A stretch of DNA of 64,000 bases, from NCBI RefSeq assembly GCF_026239695.1, contig NZ_JAPIVS010000008.1, positions 1-64,000 of the forward strand, written 5' to 3'. The stretch is from Pedobacter sp. MC2016-15. Lineage in GTDB: Bacteria; Bacteroidota; Bacteroidia; Sphingobacteriales; Sphingobacteriaceae. The position numbers and the translations under genes are program-made. A model generated the notes under the pieces. That model did not search any database. It worked only from the letters and a program-made list of their open reading frames with translations, and was not told where the DNA came from. Every line of letters begins with the position of its first letter. Position 1 is the stretch's first letter. Positions 51,927 to 59,975 of this stretch are shown here, one piece after another.

Positions 51927-53179
51927 TGAATATACTAAAATTTTTTACTGCAGGAAGTGTTGATGACGGGAAAAGTACGCTGATCGGGCGCTTGTTATAT
52001 GATACTGATTCTATCCTGGCAGACCAGCTTGAAGCTTTACAAACCTCCAACCGCAAGAATGATGATGGTTCTATTGACCTTGCTATCCTGACTGACGGAC
52101 TACGTGCAGAGCGTGAGCAGGGCATTACGATTGATGTGGCTTACAAATATTTCCAAACGGAGAAACGGAAGTTTATCATCGCTGATACGCCCGGCCATAT
52201 TCAGTATACCCGCAATATGGTTACCGGTGCTTCTACTGCAAACCTGGCAATTATCCTGATTGATGCAAGAAATGGTGTGGTTGAGCAAACGATCCGCCAC
52301 TCGTATCTGGTTTCATTGTTAGGAGTTAGCCATGTGGTGATCTGTGTCAATAAAATGGATATGGAAGATTACAGTGAAGAAGTTTTTAACAACATCACTG
52401 AAAAATATAAATCTTTGCTGTCTTCAAACCTTAAGCTGAATGATGTAACGTTCATTCCTGTGAGTGCCTTAAAGGGAGATAATATTGTGAATCTTTCTGA
52501 AAATATGCCATGGTACAAAGGAGCGAGCTTACTGGATTTTCTGGAAACTGTTGAAGTAACAGGCGAGCAGACTTCAGATTACGCAAGGATGCCTGTGCAA
52601 TGGGTGATTCGTCCGCAGACCGATGAATTGCATGATTACAGAGGATATGCTGGCAGGGTTCTGAGTGGAACGTTTAAGGTGAATGATAAAGTTACGGTAT
52701 TGCCTTCAGGCAGTAGTTCGGTAATTGATAAGATCGAAGTTTTTGATAAAGCACCTGAAGAGGTGTCTGCAGGAATGTCTGTCACCTTGCATCTGAAAGA
52801 CAATATCGATATCAGCAGGGGCGATGTATTGGTGAATTCCGGATCGCTGCCACAGAGTTCGCAGCTTATTGAAGCTGATCTCTGCTGGATGGATAACAAG
52901 CCAATGGATGATTCTATTACTTATTTATTACAGCATAACAGTAAACTGACCAAATGTAAGGTGCGCGAGATTCTGTATAAAGTGAATATCAATACACTGG
53001 AAAAAGAAGATACGCATGAGTTTAAACTAAATGATATCGGCAGGGTGGTGATTAAAACCGCAGATGAACTGGCGTATGATTTATACTCGGAGAATAAAGC
53101 TAATGGTTCAGCGATTTTGATCGACAGCAGGACAAACCTGACGGTTGGTGCACTGATGTTCAGAGCCGTGGCAGATTAA
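51926..53179 (+). CDS. cysN: Sulfate adenylyltransferase subunit 1 (GTPase)
   Basis: A 417-residue EF-Tu-like GTPase that drives APS synthesis by CysD. G1 is GSVDDGKST near residue 10, G3 is 'DTPGHIQYTRNMVTGAS' and G4 is 'CVNKMDMEDY'. Two beta-barrel domains follow from about residue 225. The length stops before any APS-kinase (CysC) domain, unlike fused CysNC proteins of many bacteria, consistent with an APS-reductase pathway. It is the last gene of the operon; hairpins at 53199-53220 and 53226-53303 follow its stop. Confidence 0.96.
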   Translation: MNILKFFTAGSVDDGKSTLIGRLLYDTDSILADQLEALQTSNRKNDDGSIDLAILTDGLRAEREQGITIDVAYKYFQTEKRKFIIADTPGHIQYTRNMVTGASTANLAIILIDARNGVVEQTIRHSYLVSLLGVSHVVICVNKMDMEDYSEEVFNNITEKYKSLLSSNLKLNDVTFIPVSALKGDNIVNLSENMPWYKGASLLDFLETVEVTGEQTSDYARMPVQWVIRPQTDELHDYRGYAGRVLSGTFKVNDKVTVLPSGSSSVIDKIEVFDKAPEEVSAGMSVTLHLKDNIDISRGDVLVNSGSLPQSSQLIEADLCWMDNKPMDDSITYLLQHNSKLTKCKVREILYKVNINTLEKEDTHEFKLNDIGRVVIKTADELAYDLYSENKANGSAILIDSRTNLTVGALMFRAVAD

Positions 53180-53198
53180 TCTGGCTTACAAATCTTAG

Positions 53199-53220
53199 AG
53201 GCCAGAAGATTTTCTGGCTT
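53199..53220 (+). terminator. Hairpin after cysN
   Basis: AGGCCAGAA (53199-53207) pairs with TTCTGGCTT (53212-53220), a 9-bp stem with one G-T pair and a 4-nt loop, 19 bp after the cysN stop. It is directly followed by the longer repeat hairpin, so the operon has two stacked 3' structures. Confidence 0.55.
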
Positions 53221-53225
53221 CGCCA

Positions 53226-53303
53226 AAAAAAACAAACCCTCTTTTCAATGCTGTACACTGCTGAAACGCAGCAGAAGGCATTGAAAAGAGGGTTTGTTTT
53301 TTT
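53226..53303 (+). repeat. Long intergenic hairpin, copy 2 of a core-sharing repeat; probable terminator
   Basis: A 78-bp structure: 26-bp perfect arms (53226-53251 with 53278-53303), an inner CTGCTG/CAGCAG stem (53258-53263 with 53269-53274) and the loop AAACG. The right arm ends in GTTTTTTT, giving a strong plus-strand terminator after cysN. The 38-bp core (53246-53283) is 35/38 identical to the inverse of 39579-39616. The outer 20 bp of each arm are different from copy 1, yet fully complementary to each other. Confidence 0.85.
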
Positions 53304-53378
53304 GGTTTATCCTGTAGCGGGGTGGCATTTATTCAGGATTAATGTTATCTTGAAAAGAAATAACCAAATATATATTAA

Positions 53379-54713
53379 ATGGATTTACTGTACGTACTCG
53401 CCGGAATTATCGTTTTGCTCTTTCTTATTCTGAAAAAACTAAATCCCATGCTGTCTCTCCTGATTGTTTCTGTGCTGACGGGGCTGATGCTGGGACTTCC
53501 CGTTCAAAAGGTAATGACCTCCATTACCAATGGAATTGGAAGTACGCTGGGGGGAATGGTCATGGTGCTGGCGTTGGGAGCGATGGTTGGTAAGCTGGCG
53601 GAAGACAGCGGTGCAGCAAAAAAGATTGTGTATGTGCTGATCAGGGTATTTGGCACCGCAAATATACAATGGGCCGTACTAATGACAGGGGTGCTTGTTG
53701 GTATTCCATTATTTTACAATGCGGGATTTGTAGTCCTTATCACTTTGGTTTTCAGCATTGCGTCGGCAGCTAAATTACCCAGGCTATATGTCGGTATCCC
53801 GATGGCTGCGGCATTATCCGTTACCCATGGTTTTCTACCTCCGCATCCGGGTCCCGTAGCACTGGCCAGTATCTTCCATGCAGATATCGGAAAGACACTG
53901 ATCTATGGTCTGATGATCAGTCTGCCCCTGGCAGTAATTGCCGGAGTCTTTTTTCCGCGATTGGTGATTAAGCTTCCTAAAAGAAATCCCATTGGCAGAC
54001 AGACCGGGCAAACAGGGGATAATTCTGAGTTTGCTGAACAGGTGGAAACTATTGAAGAAGATGAGGGATTGCCTTCAGCGTTCAAAAGTTTTGTTACGGC
54101 GCTTTCTCCTATATTTTTTATTGCACTTGGTACCATCGGAGGGTTGCTGAGTTCAGATCCGGGTGTGAAAAATCTGTTTACCTTCATTGCAGATCCAAAT
54201 GTCGCCCTGATTTTTGCCATTATCATCAACTTGTTTTTATTGCAGATTCCTATTCAGAAAGCAATGGATTCTTGTGCCGAGGGAGTTAAAAGCATTGCGA
54301 TGATTATTCTCATTATCGCTGCCGGAGGAGCATTTAAGCAGATTCTTGTAGACAGCGGCATTGGTGAGCAGGTGAAAGCCCTGACGGCCGGTCTGTCAGT
54401 ATCTCCATTGTTGTTGGGCTGGCTGATTGCTGCTTTGCTGCGTATTACGCTTGGTTCGGCTACTGTCGCTGCACTTACCGCATCGGGAATGGTGATACCA
54501 CTGATTGGGGTTGGCGCACCGGCTGAACTCATGGTTTTAGCGGTAGGTGCCGGAAGCCTGATGTTATCACATGTGAATGATACGGGTTTCTGGATGTTCA
54601 AGGAATATTTTAATCTAAGTCTGAAGGATACATTCAAGACCTGGACAGTGATGGAAAGCCTGATTTCTGTACTGGGACTGGTGGGAGTACTTGTCCTGAA
54701 TTACTGGGTTTAA
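53379..54713 (+). CDS. GntP-family gluconate:H+ symporter
   Basis: A 444-residue inner-membrane permease with about 12-14 hydrophobic segments. Family features include 'LILKKLNPMLSLLIVSVLTGLMLGLPVQKVMTSITNGIGSTLGGMVMVLALGAMVGKLAEDSGAAKKI', 'AALSVTHGFLPPHPGPVALASIFHADIGKTLIYGL' and 'LRITLGSATVAALTASGMVIPL'. It should take up gluconate or a related sugar acid. No gluconate kinase or pathway gene is adjacent. The gene is single, between the long repeat hairpin upstream and a terminator shared with the convergent receptor gene. A link to the uronic-acid-releasing genes at 11-27 kb is possible but speculative. Confidence 0.92.
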   Translation: MDLLYVLAGIIVLLFLILKKLNPMLSLLIVSVLTGLMLGLPVQKVMTSITNGIGSTLGGMVMVLALGAMVGKLAEDSGAAKKIVYVLIRVFGTANIQWAVLMTGVLVGIPLFYNAGFVVLITLVFSIASAAKLPRLYVGIPMAAALSVTHGFLPPHPGPVALASIFHADIGKTLIYGLMISLPLAVIAGVFFPRLVIKLPKRNPIGRQTGQTGDNSEFAEQVETIEEDEGLPSAFKSFVTALSPIFFIALGTIGGLLSSDPGVKNLFTFIADPNVALIFAIIINLFLLQIPIQKAMDSCAEGVKSIAMIILIIAAGGAFKQILVDSGIGEQVKALTAGLSVSPLLLGWLIAALLRITLGSATVAALTASGMVIPLIGVGAPAELMVLAVGAGSLMLSHVNDTGFWMFKEYFNLSLKDTFKTWTVMESLISVLGLVGVLVLNYWV

Positions 54714-54739
54714 GACCAGCAGCAGACTATAAAAAAGAA

Positions 54740-54770
54740 ACGGGGATCATCCAAGTTGGATAATCCCCGT
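54740..54770. terminator. Bidirectional terminator between the gluconate permease and the receptor
   Basis: ACGGGGAT (54740-54747) pairs with ATCCCCGT (54763-54770), extended inward by ATCC/GGAT after a one-base mismatch. A-rich sequence precedes the stem on the plus strand, which reads as a T-run for minus-strand transcription. The remaining bases to 54861 are AT-rich without further features. Confidence 0.7.
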
Positions 54771-54861
54771 CATCTAATTAACGCTCTCATATACATAAGC
54801 GTTTAAAAATGGATAATATTGTGCAGGGGCATAATTATTTTTATTTTTTTTGAATCCATTA

Positions 54862-57114
54862 TCAATTGCCGGATTTTACTCTTTTCTGTTCTGATTCTGA
54901 TCCGGTACTATGTGCCCTCACCGCTTTGATCAGACTGCTTCCAAAATTATAGCTGAAGGTTAATCTGAATATTCTGCTTTCCTGTTTTTGGTAAAGCTGG
55001 TAATCCTGACTTGCAATGGTACTGCTGACTCTCGCTCTTAGGGTATTGAACAGATCATTTGCTGCTACTTTTATACTGGCCTTCTGATTGGCAAAAGACC
55101 TGCTGATTCCCAGATCGATGCTATACAGGGGCTTCAGGGCATAAGTTCCGTAAACCTGGGCAGACTGGTAATTGCCGGATAGTTCGGCACTGAGCTGCGG
55201 GTTGATGCTAAAAGTGTGTATGCTGCTGAGAAGAAATGTGGTTTTCCCACTTTGAAAGGGTACGCCCGACAAACCTGGAGATTTAAAACTGGTATAGTAT
55301 ACTGTTGCATTGTTGGAAGAGTTCCACCATTTACTGATTGGAACGGGCATACTTGCGTTGACATTGTAGGTCTGCTGACTGGCCAGGTTCTGATCTTTGA
55401 TGATCAGCGTTTTTGCGATGGTATCTGTCAGCAGAGTTGTAGTGATCACATCTCTTGTATGACTGTAGCCAAGTGTTACGTTCAGTGTTTTTTTATAAGC
55501 ATACGTCAGCTCAAATGCATTTGTATATTGTGGACTCAGGAATGGGTTTCCCTGATTATAGGTATAGAGGTCTGAGAAATATAGAAATGGATTGAGCGAC
55601 TGGTAATCCGGCCGGTCGATTCTCATGCTGTAAGACAATCCCAGATCATGTGATTCCGATAATTTCTGCAGGACAGAGAGATTGGGAAACACATTAAAAT
55701 AGTTTCTGGTTAGCTTGCTCATGGTAGTAGGGGAATTACTTTCAGTGTGAGTTAGTTCAGCACGAAGGCCCAGCTGAAGTGTAGTAGATGTCAATTCTTT
55801 ACTGAAATTGACATACGCTGCATTGATTTGTTCTTTATAATTGAATGTATTGCTTTGGGAAGGATCATTGGTCCAGCTGCTTCCCTCCAGGTTTTCAAAT
55901 TGAAAATCGTTTTTAGTGTTTACGCTGCTGCTTTTGATACCTGTCTCCAACTTCGTCTGAGCGTTCAAGGGATGTATATAATCGATTTTTCCGGTCCAAA
56001 TATTTACTTTGGATGGAGTGGCATTACGGAAGATCAGTGGAGCTTTTGAAGGCAGACCGGAACTGTTGTAAAAGTAGTTGTTGTAAACTGAGGAGTTATT
56101 ATTTTGAAAACGCGAAAAGTCCAGGTCGGCACTGAGTTCCTGACATGATGTATCGAGAACTGACTTGTAATTGAGGTTATAAGATTGATTGATGTAATGA
56201 GAGCGTACAGGATTTAGCGCAAGCACAGTTGAATCTATGATGGATGGCTGATTTCCAATGGCAGTTTGGTTGTCACTCCATCCTTTGTTATAGTTGGTAT
56301 AGCCATTAAAGACTGCCCCAATCGTATTGTGATCATTGATGAAATAATCAATTCCGGCTTTATAAGTATTGTTATTTCTGGTTGTAACTTCTCGTCCTGT
56401 TTGATTAAAATAGGTGTGCTGGCCAGCAGATAGGTTACTTCGTTTTACCGCGAGATCCTGAAAGTCCTTATTGTTTGCATAATCATAATTCCCGAAAATA
56501 TTTAGTTGACCTGACCGGTGGTTTAATTGAACTCCTCCATTGCTTTTATGAAAACTTCCATAGCCAAGGCCAGCGGACAGCGTGCCATTTGTTCCATAAC
56601 TTTCGTTTTTCTTCAGTTTGATATTGATTATTCCCGCACTTCCTGAAGCATCATACTTTGAGCCGGGCTGACTCATCAGTTCAATACTTTCTATTGTGTT
56701 ACTATTTGTGGCCCTCAGTAAAGCAGCCAGTTGCGCTGCTGAAAGATAATTGAGTTTGCCATTAACCATGATACTTACCCCATTTTTGCCACGTAAACTG
56801 ATATTGCCCTCCTGATCAATGCTTACACCAGGTGCCTTCGCCAGTATTTCCATAGCAGTATTGCCGGCTGCAAGGATGCTATTGGCGACATTCATAATCA
56901 CTTTACCATTTTTATTTTCTATCAGAGGTTTTCTGCTGTTGATGTTTACCGTTTTTAGCTGAATACTGTCTCTGACAAGAACCAGACTGTCTGAGACTGG
57001 ACCGGAATGTTTTTTTTGTGTGGTATCCTTTTGCTGGGTTTGTCCGTAAGCATGGGAAATACTCAGAAATAAAACAGGTACAAATAATGAAAAATAAGTA
57101 AATGGTTTTTGCAT
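54862..57114 (-). CDS. TonB-dependent-receptor-like outer membrane beta-barrel protein
   Basis: A 750-residue outer-membrane protein with a signal peptide (1-24, ending SHAYGQ). There is no carboxypeptidase-like domain; a short linker leads straight to a plug ('KVIMNVANSILAAGNTAMEILAKAPGVSIDQEGNISLRGKNGVSIMVNGKLNYLSAAQLAALLRATNSNTIESIELMSQPGSKYDASGSAGIINIKLKK'). The barrel is of the OMP_b-brl_3 type ('MRIDRPDYQSLNPFLYFSDLYTYNQGNPFLSPQYTNAFELTYAYK'). This class is distinct from SusC and from the two Oar-like receptors at 0.7-9.8 kb. The substrate is unknown. The protein continues about 20 polar residues past the last barrel strand (NFGSSLIKAVRAHSTGSESEQKRVKSGN), slightly unusual. It is transcribed away from the DnaA-box region. 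Confidence 0.88.
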   Translation of the reverse strand: MQKPFTYFSLFVPVLFLSISHAYGQTQQKDTTQKKHSGPVSDSLVLVRDSIQLKTVNINSRKPLIENKNGKVIMNVANSILAAGNTAMEILAKAPGVSIDQEGNISLRGKNGVSIMVNGKLNYLSAAQLAALLRATNSNTIESIELMSQPGSKYDASGSAGIINIKLKKNESYGTNGTLSAGLGYGSFHKSNGGVQLNHRSGQLNIFGNYDYANNKDFQDLAVKRSNLSAGQHTYFNQTGREVTTRNNNTYKAGIDYFINDHNTIGAVFNGYTNYNKGWSDNQTAIGNQPSIIDSTVLALNPVRSHYINQSYNLNYKSVLDTSCQELSADLDFSRFQNNNSSVYNNYFYNSSGLPSKAPLIFRNATPSKVNIWTGKIDYIHPLNAQTKLETGIKSSSVNTKNDFQFENLEGSSWTNDPSQSNTFNYKEQINAAYVNFSKELTSTTLQLGLRAELTHTESNSPTTMSKLTRNYFNVFPNLSVLQKLSESHDLGLSYSMRIDRPDYQSLNPFLYFSDLYTYNQGNPFLSPQYTNAFELTYAYKKTLNVTLGYSHTRDVITTTLLTDTIAKTLIIKDQNLASQQTYNVNASMPVPISKWWNSSNNATVYYTSFKSPGLSGVPFQSGKTTFLLSSIHTFSINPQLSAELSGNYQSAQVYGTYALKPLYSIDLGISRSFANQKASIKVAANDLFNTLRARVSSTIASQDYQLYQKQESRIFRLTFSYNFGSSLIKAVRAHSTGSESEQKRVKSGN

Positions 57115-57241
57115 ACCGGATTTGATGATCGTTAACTCATCCTAAATTAGATAGTTAATTATTTTTCTTTTGATATTTAACAGTATTTAACACTGGTTAA
57201 TTATCAGATCTCTGGATGTATTGCAGTTCCAAAGCGCAAGT

Positions 57242-57286
57242 TTATCCACATCGAATGTGAATAAAATTGTTAATTACTGTGGATAA
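57242..57286. promoter_or_regulatory. Cluster of three DnaA-box matches between divergent genes
   Basis: TTATCCACA at 57242-57250 (plus) and its exact reverse complement TGTGGATAA at 57278-57286 are perfect 9-mer DnaA boxes. Between them, TGTGAATAA (57256-57264, minus) also fits TTATNCACA. The flanks on both sides (57130-57200 and 57290-57375) are very AT-rich. The arrangement could be a replication origin, a DnaA-binding regulatory site, or a DnaA-controlled promoter for the divergent receptor and glycosylase genes. No dnaA or dnaN gene is in the window. Confidence 0.5.
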
Positions 57287-57381
57287 GCACATTCTATTTT
57301 CGTGATTTTTATGAATTGTACAGTTCGGATTAAGAGTTTAATATGTATTTTAGGTTAATATTATATTAATTGTTTCCGGAT

Positions 57382-58161
57382 ATGCCTGAACTACCAGATT
57401 TAGAAGTTTTTAGTCGCAACCTTAATAGCAAGCTCAAAGGCAAACAAGTCAAAGAAGTTATAGTCAGGAATAGTAAGAAACTCCAGGTGCCTGCAGAAGA
57501 GTTGCAAAAAGCCATCGAAGGCCAGAAGATTGAAAAGATTTTCCGTAATGGTAAGGAACTTTATTTCGAATTCGCGAATAAAACGGTCCTCAGTATGCAT
57601 CTGATGCTGAATGGCGAACTTTATTTATCCAGGGATCAGGAAATCCCCAAATATGCAATTATCCAGCTCCTATTGAAAGGAGGCATGGGGCTTACGCTGA
57701 CCGACTTCAGAGGGCTTGCTCAGGTTTCTTTAAACCCGGAAACCGATCATACACCCGATGCGCTGTCAAGGGAAGTTGATGTGCAGTTTTTGGAAAAGCT
57801 TCTTGCAGGAAAAAAGGCAGCCATTAAAAATATTCTGCTTGATCAGCATGTTATACGTGGCATTGGAAATGCCTATGCAGATGAAATCCTTTGGGAAGCC
57901 GGAATTTCTCCTTTTGCTGCTGCTAACAAAATTCCTGTCGCAAAAATGAAATCACTGCTGAAGGCTATCCGCCATGTGCTGGAAAATGCAGTGAAGCAGA
58001 TCAGCAACAGCAGTCCGGGTATAATTACTGGTGAAATGCGCGATTTTCTACGGATACATCATCCCGGGAAAACACACAGCCCTTCCGGCGTACCCATCCT
58101 GATTAAGAAAACAGGAGGCAGAAAAACTTATTACACCGATGAGCAGGAAACATATCAATAG
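57382..58161 (+). CDS. Fpg/Nei-family DNA glycosylase with zincless finger
   Basis: A 259-residue base-excision enzyme starting at ATG 57382. This start places the catalytic proline as residue 2 (MPELPDLEVF), whereas the earlier TTG at 57370 would bury it. Glu3 and a beta-clamp lysine in 'RNGKELYFEF' are present, and the helix-two-turn-helix appears as 'LLDQHVIRGIGNAYADEILWEAGISPF'. The C-terminal finger ('HHPGKTHSPSGVPILIKKTGGRKTYYTDEQETYQ') has no cysteines but keeps the GRKTYY hairpin with its arginine, so it is a zincless finger like those of NEIL1-type enzymes. It should remove oxidised bases with lyase action. The ABC genes follow on the same strand after 60 bp. Confidence 0.92.
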   Translation: MPELPDLEVFSRNLNSKLKGKQVKEVIVRNSKKLQVPAEELQKAIEGQKIEKIFRNGKELYFEFANKTVLSMHLMLNGELYLSRDQEIPKYAIIQLLLKGGMGLTLTDFRGLAQVSLNPETDHTPDALSREVDVQFLEKLLAGKKAAIKNILLDQHVIRGIGNAYADEILWEAGISPFAAANKIPVAKMKSLLKAIRHVLENAVKQISNSSPGIITGEMRDFLRIHHPGKTHSPSGVPILIKKTGGRKTYYTDEQETYQ

Positions 58162-58221
58162 TAATTGATACTTGCAGACAGCAGTAAATCAGAAAAAAAT
58201 TATAACTTCATATGTTATAAA

Positions 58222-59961
58222 ATGAAACCTGACGTTACCGCTCAAAAAAAGAAAAGCCCTGGTGTATTCAGCTTGTTAAAGCCTTACTCACTGATGGTGT
58301 CACTGCTCGTTCTCTTTGCCCTGCTGAGCAACGGACTGAATTTGTGGCTGCCTAAATTAATCGGTGGAGGAATTGATGCTTTTAATCATGGCAATTTTGC
58401 TTACAAACCTCTGCTGATTAAATTCACTGCTGTATCTTTCATTATCTTCCTTTTTACCTACCTGCAGGGGATTGTACAGACTTATACCTCAGAAAGAGTG
58501 GCAAGGGACCTGCGGACCCGCATTGCGCTGAAGATCTCAGAACAAAGTTTTGCCTTTATTGAAAAGGCCAATCCCTCAAAATTGCTGACCAACCTTACAT
58601 CTGATGTGGATTCCATCAAGCTTTTTGTGGCACAGGCCATCGCTTCGATTGTTTCCTCAATTTTCATTATCATCGGAGCAAGCGTTCTGTTGCTGGGTAT
58701 CAACTGGAAACTGGGCTTAACGACGATTGCAATTATCCCGATTATAGGAGGGGCTTTTTATATTGTAATGAGAAAGGTCAAATCGCTGTTTAAAAAAAGC
58801 AGGGAAGTGATCGACTGGCTCAATAAGGTGATCAATGAAAGTATTCTGGGCTCTGCATTGATCAGGGTTATCAATTCGCAGCAATTGGAATATGATAAGT
58901 TTTTTGATGCCAGCAACCGCGCAAAGGATATTGGCCTGAGTATTTTAAGGCTCTTTGGCTGGCTCATTCCGATCATTGTCTTTACAGCAAATATGGCCGG
59001 TTTAACCATACTGGCTCTGGGTGGACACTATGTGATCTCGGGCAGCATGACCATTGGAGATTTCGCTGCCTTTAACAGTTATCTCGCTCTGCTGATTTTT
59101 CCTATTCTTGTCATTGGCTTTATGAGTAATGTGATTGCCCAGGCGACAGCTTCATTTGGGAGAATCAGTCAGGTGCTTGATGCTCAGGAATTCACGGAAA
59201 CGGGGCAGTTAACCAGCAGTTTAAGTGGCCGGATTGAGCTCAGGAATGTAAGTGTCAGCTATGGTGAAAAAGCTGCGTTGAAGGATATTTCTTTCCGTGT
59301 GACACCGGGAGCTAAAATTGCTGTGATTGGTCCAACAGCTGCGGGAAAAACCCAATTGCTGTATCTGCTCACGGGACTTATCCCTGCAACTTCCGGAGAG
59401 ATTTTATATGACGGGAATCCTATTGTGGCCTATCAGGCGGAAAGTTTTCACAGTCAGGTGGGCTTTGTTTTCCAGGACAGTATTATGTTCAATATGAGTA
59501 TCCGAGAGAATATCGCCTTCAGTGACACCGTAACTGATGAGTCGCTCGAAAAGGCAATCGCTACAGCAGAGCTGACAGATTTCATAGCATCACTTGCGAA
59601 TGGTTTAAATACAAAAGTATCGGAACGTGGATTAAGTTTATCGGGGGGGCAGAAACAGCGTATCATGCTGGCAAGGGCACTGGCTGTTGATCCTAAGATC
59701 CTGCTGCTGGATGATTTTACTGCACGGGTAGATCCCCAGACGGAATCAAAGATTCTGGCAAACATTAACAGGAATTATCGGGGATTGACACTGATCTCAG
59801 TAACTCAGAAAATTGCGGCTGTACAGCACTATCAGCAGATTATCCTGCTGATGCAAAGCGAAATGCTTGCTGGTGGTACACATCAGGAATTAATGGAGAG
59901 TAGCCCTGAGTATGTGCAGATTTTTAACTCCCAGCAGAGCACAAGTAATTACGAATTATAA
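58222..59961 (+). CDS. ABC exporter half-transporter, degenerate ATP-site subunit
   Basis: A 579-residue protein when started at 58222 (MKPDVTAQKKKSPGVFSLL); a TTG at 58165 in frame is less likely. Six membrane helices (about 20-310) precede an ATP-binding domain. Walker A is GPTAAGKTQ and the signature LSGGQKQR is canonical. However, the Walker B region reads LLLDDFTARVD, with Asp where the catalytic Glu should be, and the switch His is replaced ('ISVTQKIAA'). This makes it the degenerate-site half of a heterodimer; the next gene supplies the intact Walker B and His. Its perfect signature would complete the partner's active site. The exported substrate is unknown; lipids, peptides and drugs are typical. 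Confidence 0.92.
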   Translation: MKPDVTAQKKKSPGVFSLLKPYSLMVSLLVLFALLSNGLNLWLPKLIGGGIDAFNHGNFAYKPLLIKFTAVSFIIFLFTYLQGIVQTYTSERVARDLRTRIALKISEQSFAFIEKANPSKLLTNLTSDVDSIKLFVAQAIASIVSSIFIIIGASVLLLGINWKLGLTTIAIIPIIGGAFYIVMRKVKSLFKKSREVIDWLNKVINESILGSALIRVINSQQLEYDKFFDASNRAKDIGLSILRLFGWLIPIIVFTANMAGLTILALGGHYVISGSMTIGDFAAFNSYLALLIFPILVIGFMSNVIAQATASFGRISQVLDAQEFTETGQLTSSLSGRIELRNVSVSYGEKAALKDISFRVTPGAKIAVIGPTAAGKTQLLYLLTGLIPATSGEILYDGNPIVAYQAESFHSQVGFVFQDSIMFNMSIRENIAFSDTVTDESLEKAIATAELTDFIASLANGLNTKVSERGLSLSGGQKQRIMLARALAVDPKILLLDDFTARVDPQTESKILANINRNYRGLTLISVTQKIAAVQHYQQIILLMQSEMLAGGTHQELMESSPEYVQIFNSQQSTSNYEL

Positions 59962-59975
59962 AATTACCGGTAAGT

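Noticed and set aside
57370..57381. TTG start for the Fpg/Nei glycosylase
   Set aside because: The catalytic proline must be residue 2 after Met removal, which only the ATG at 57382 gives.
58165..58221. TTG start extending the first ABC subunit
   Set aside because: The added residues have no family character and a good ATG follows at 58222.
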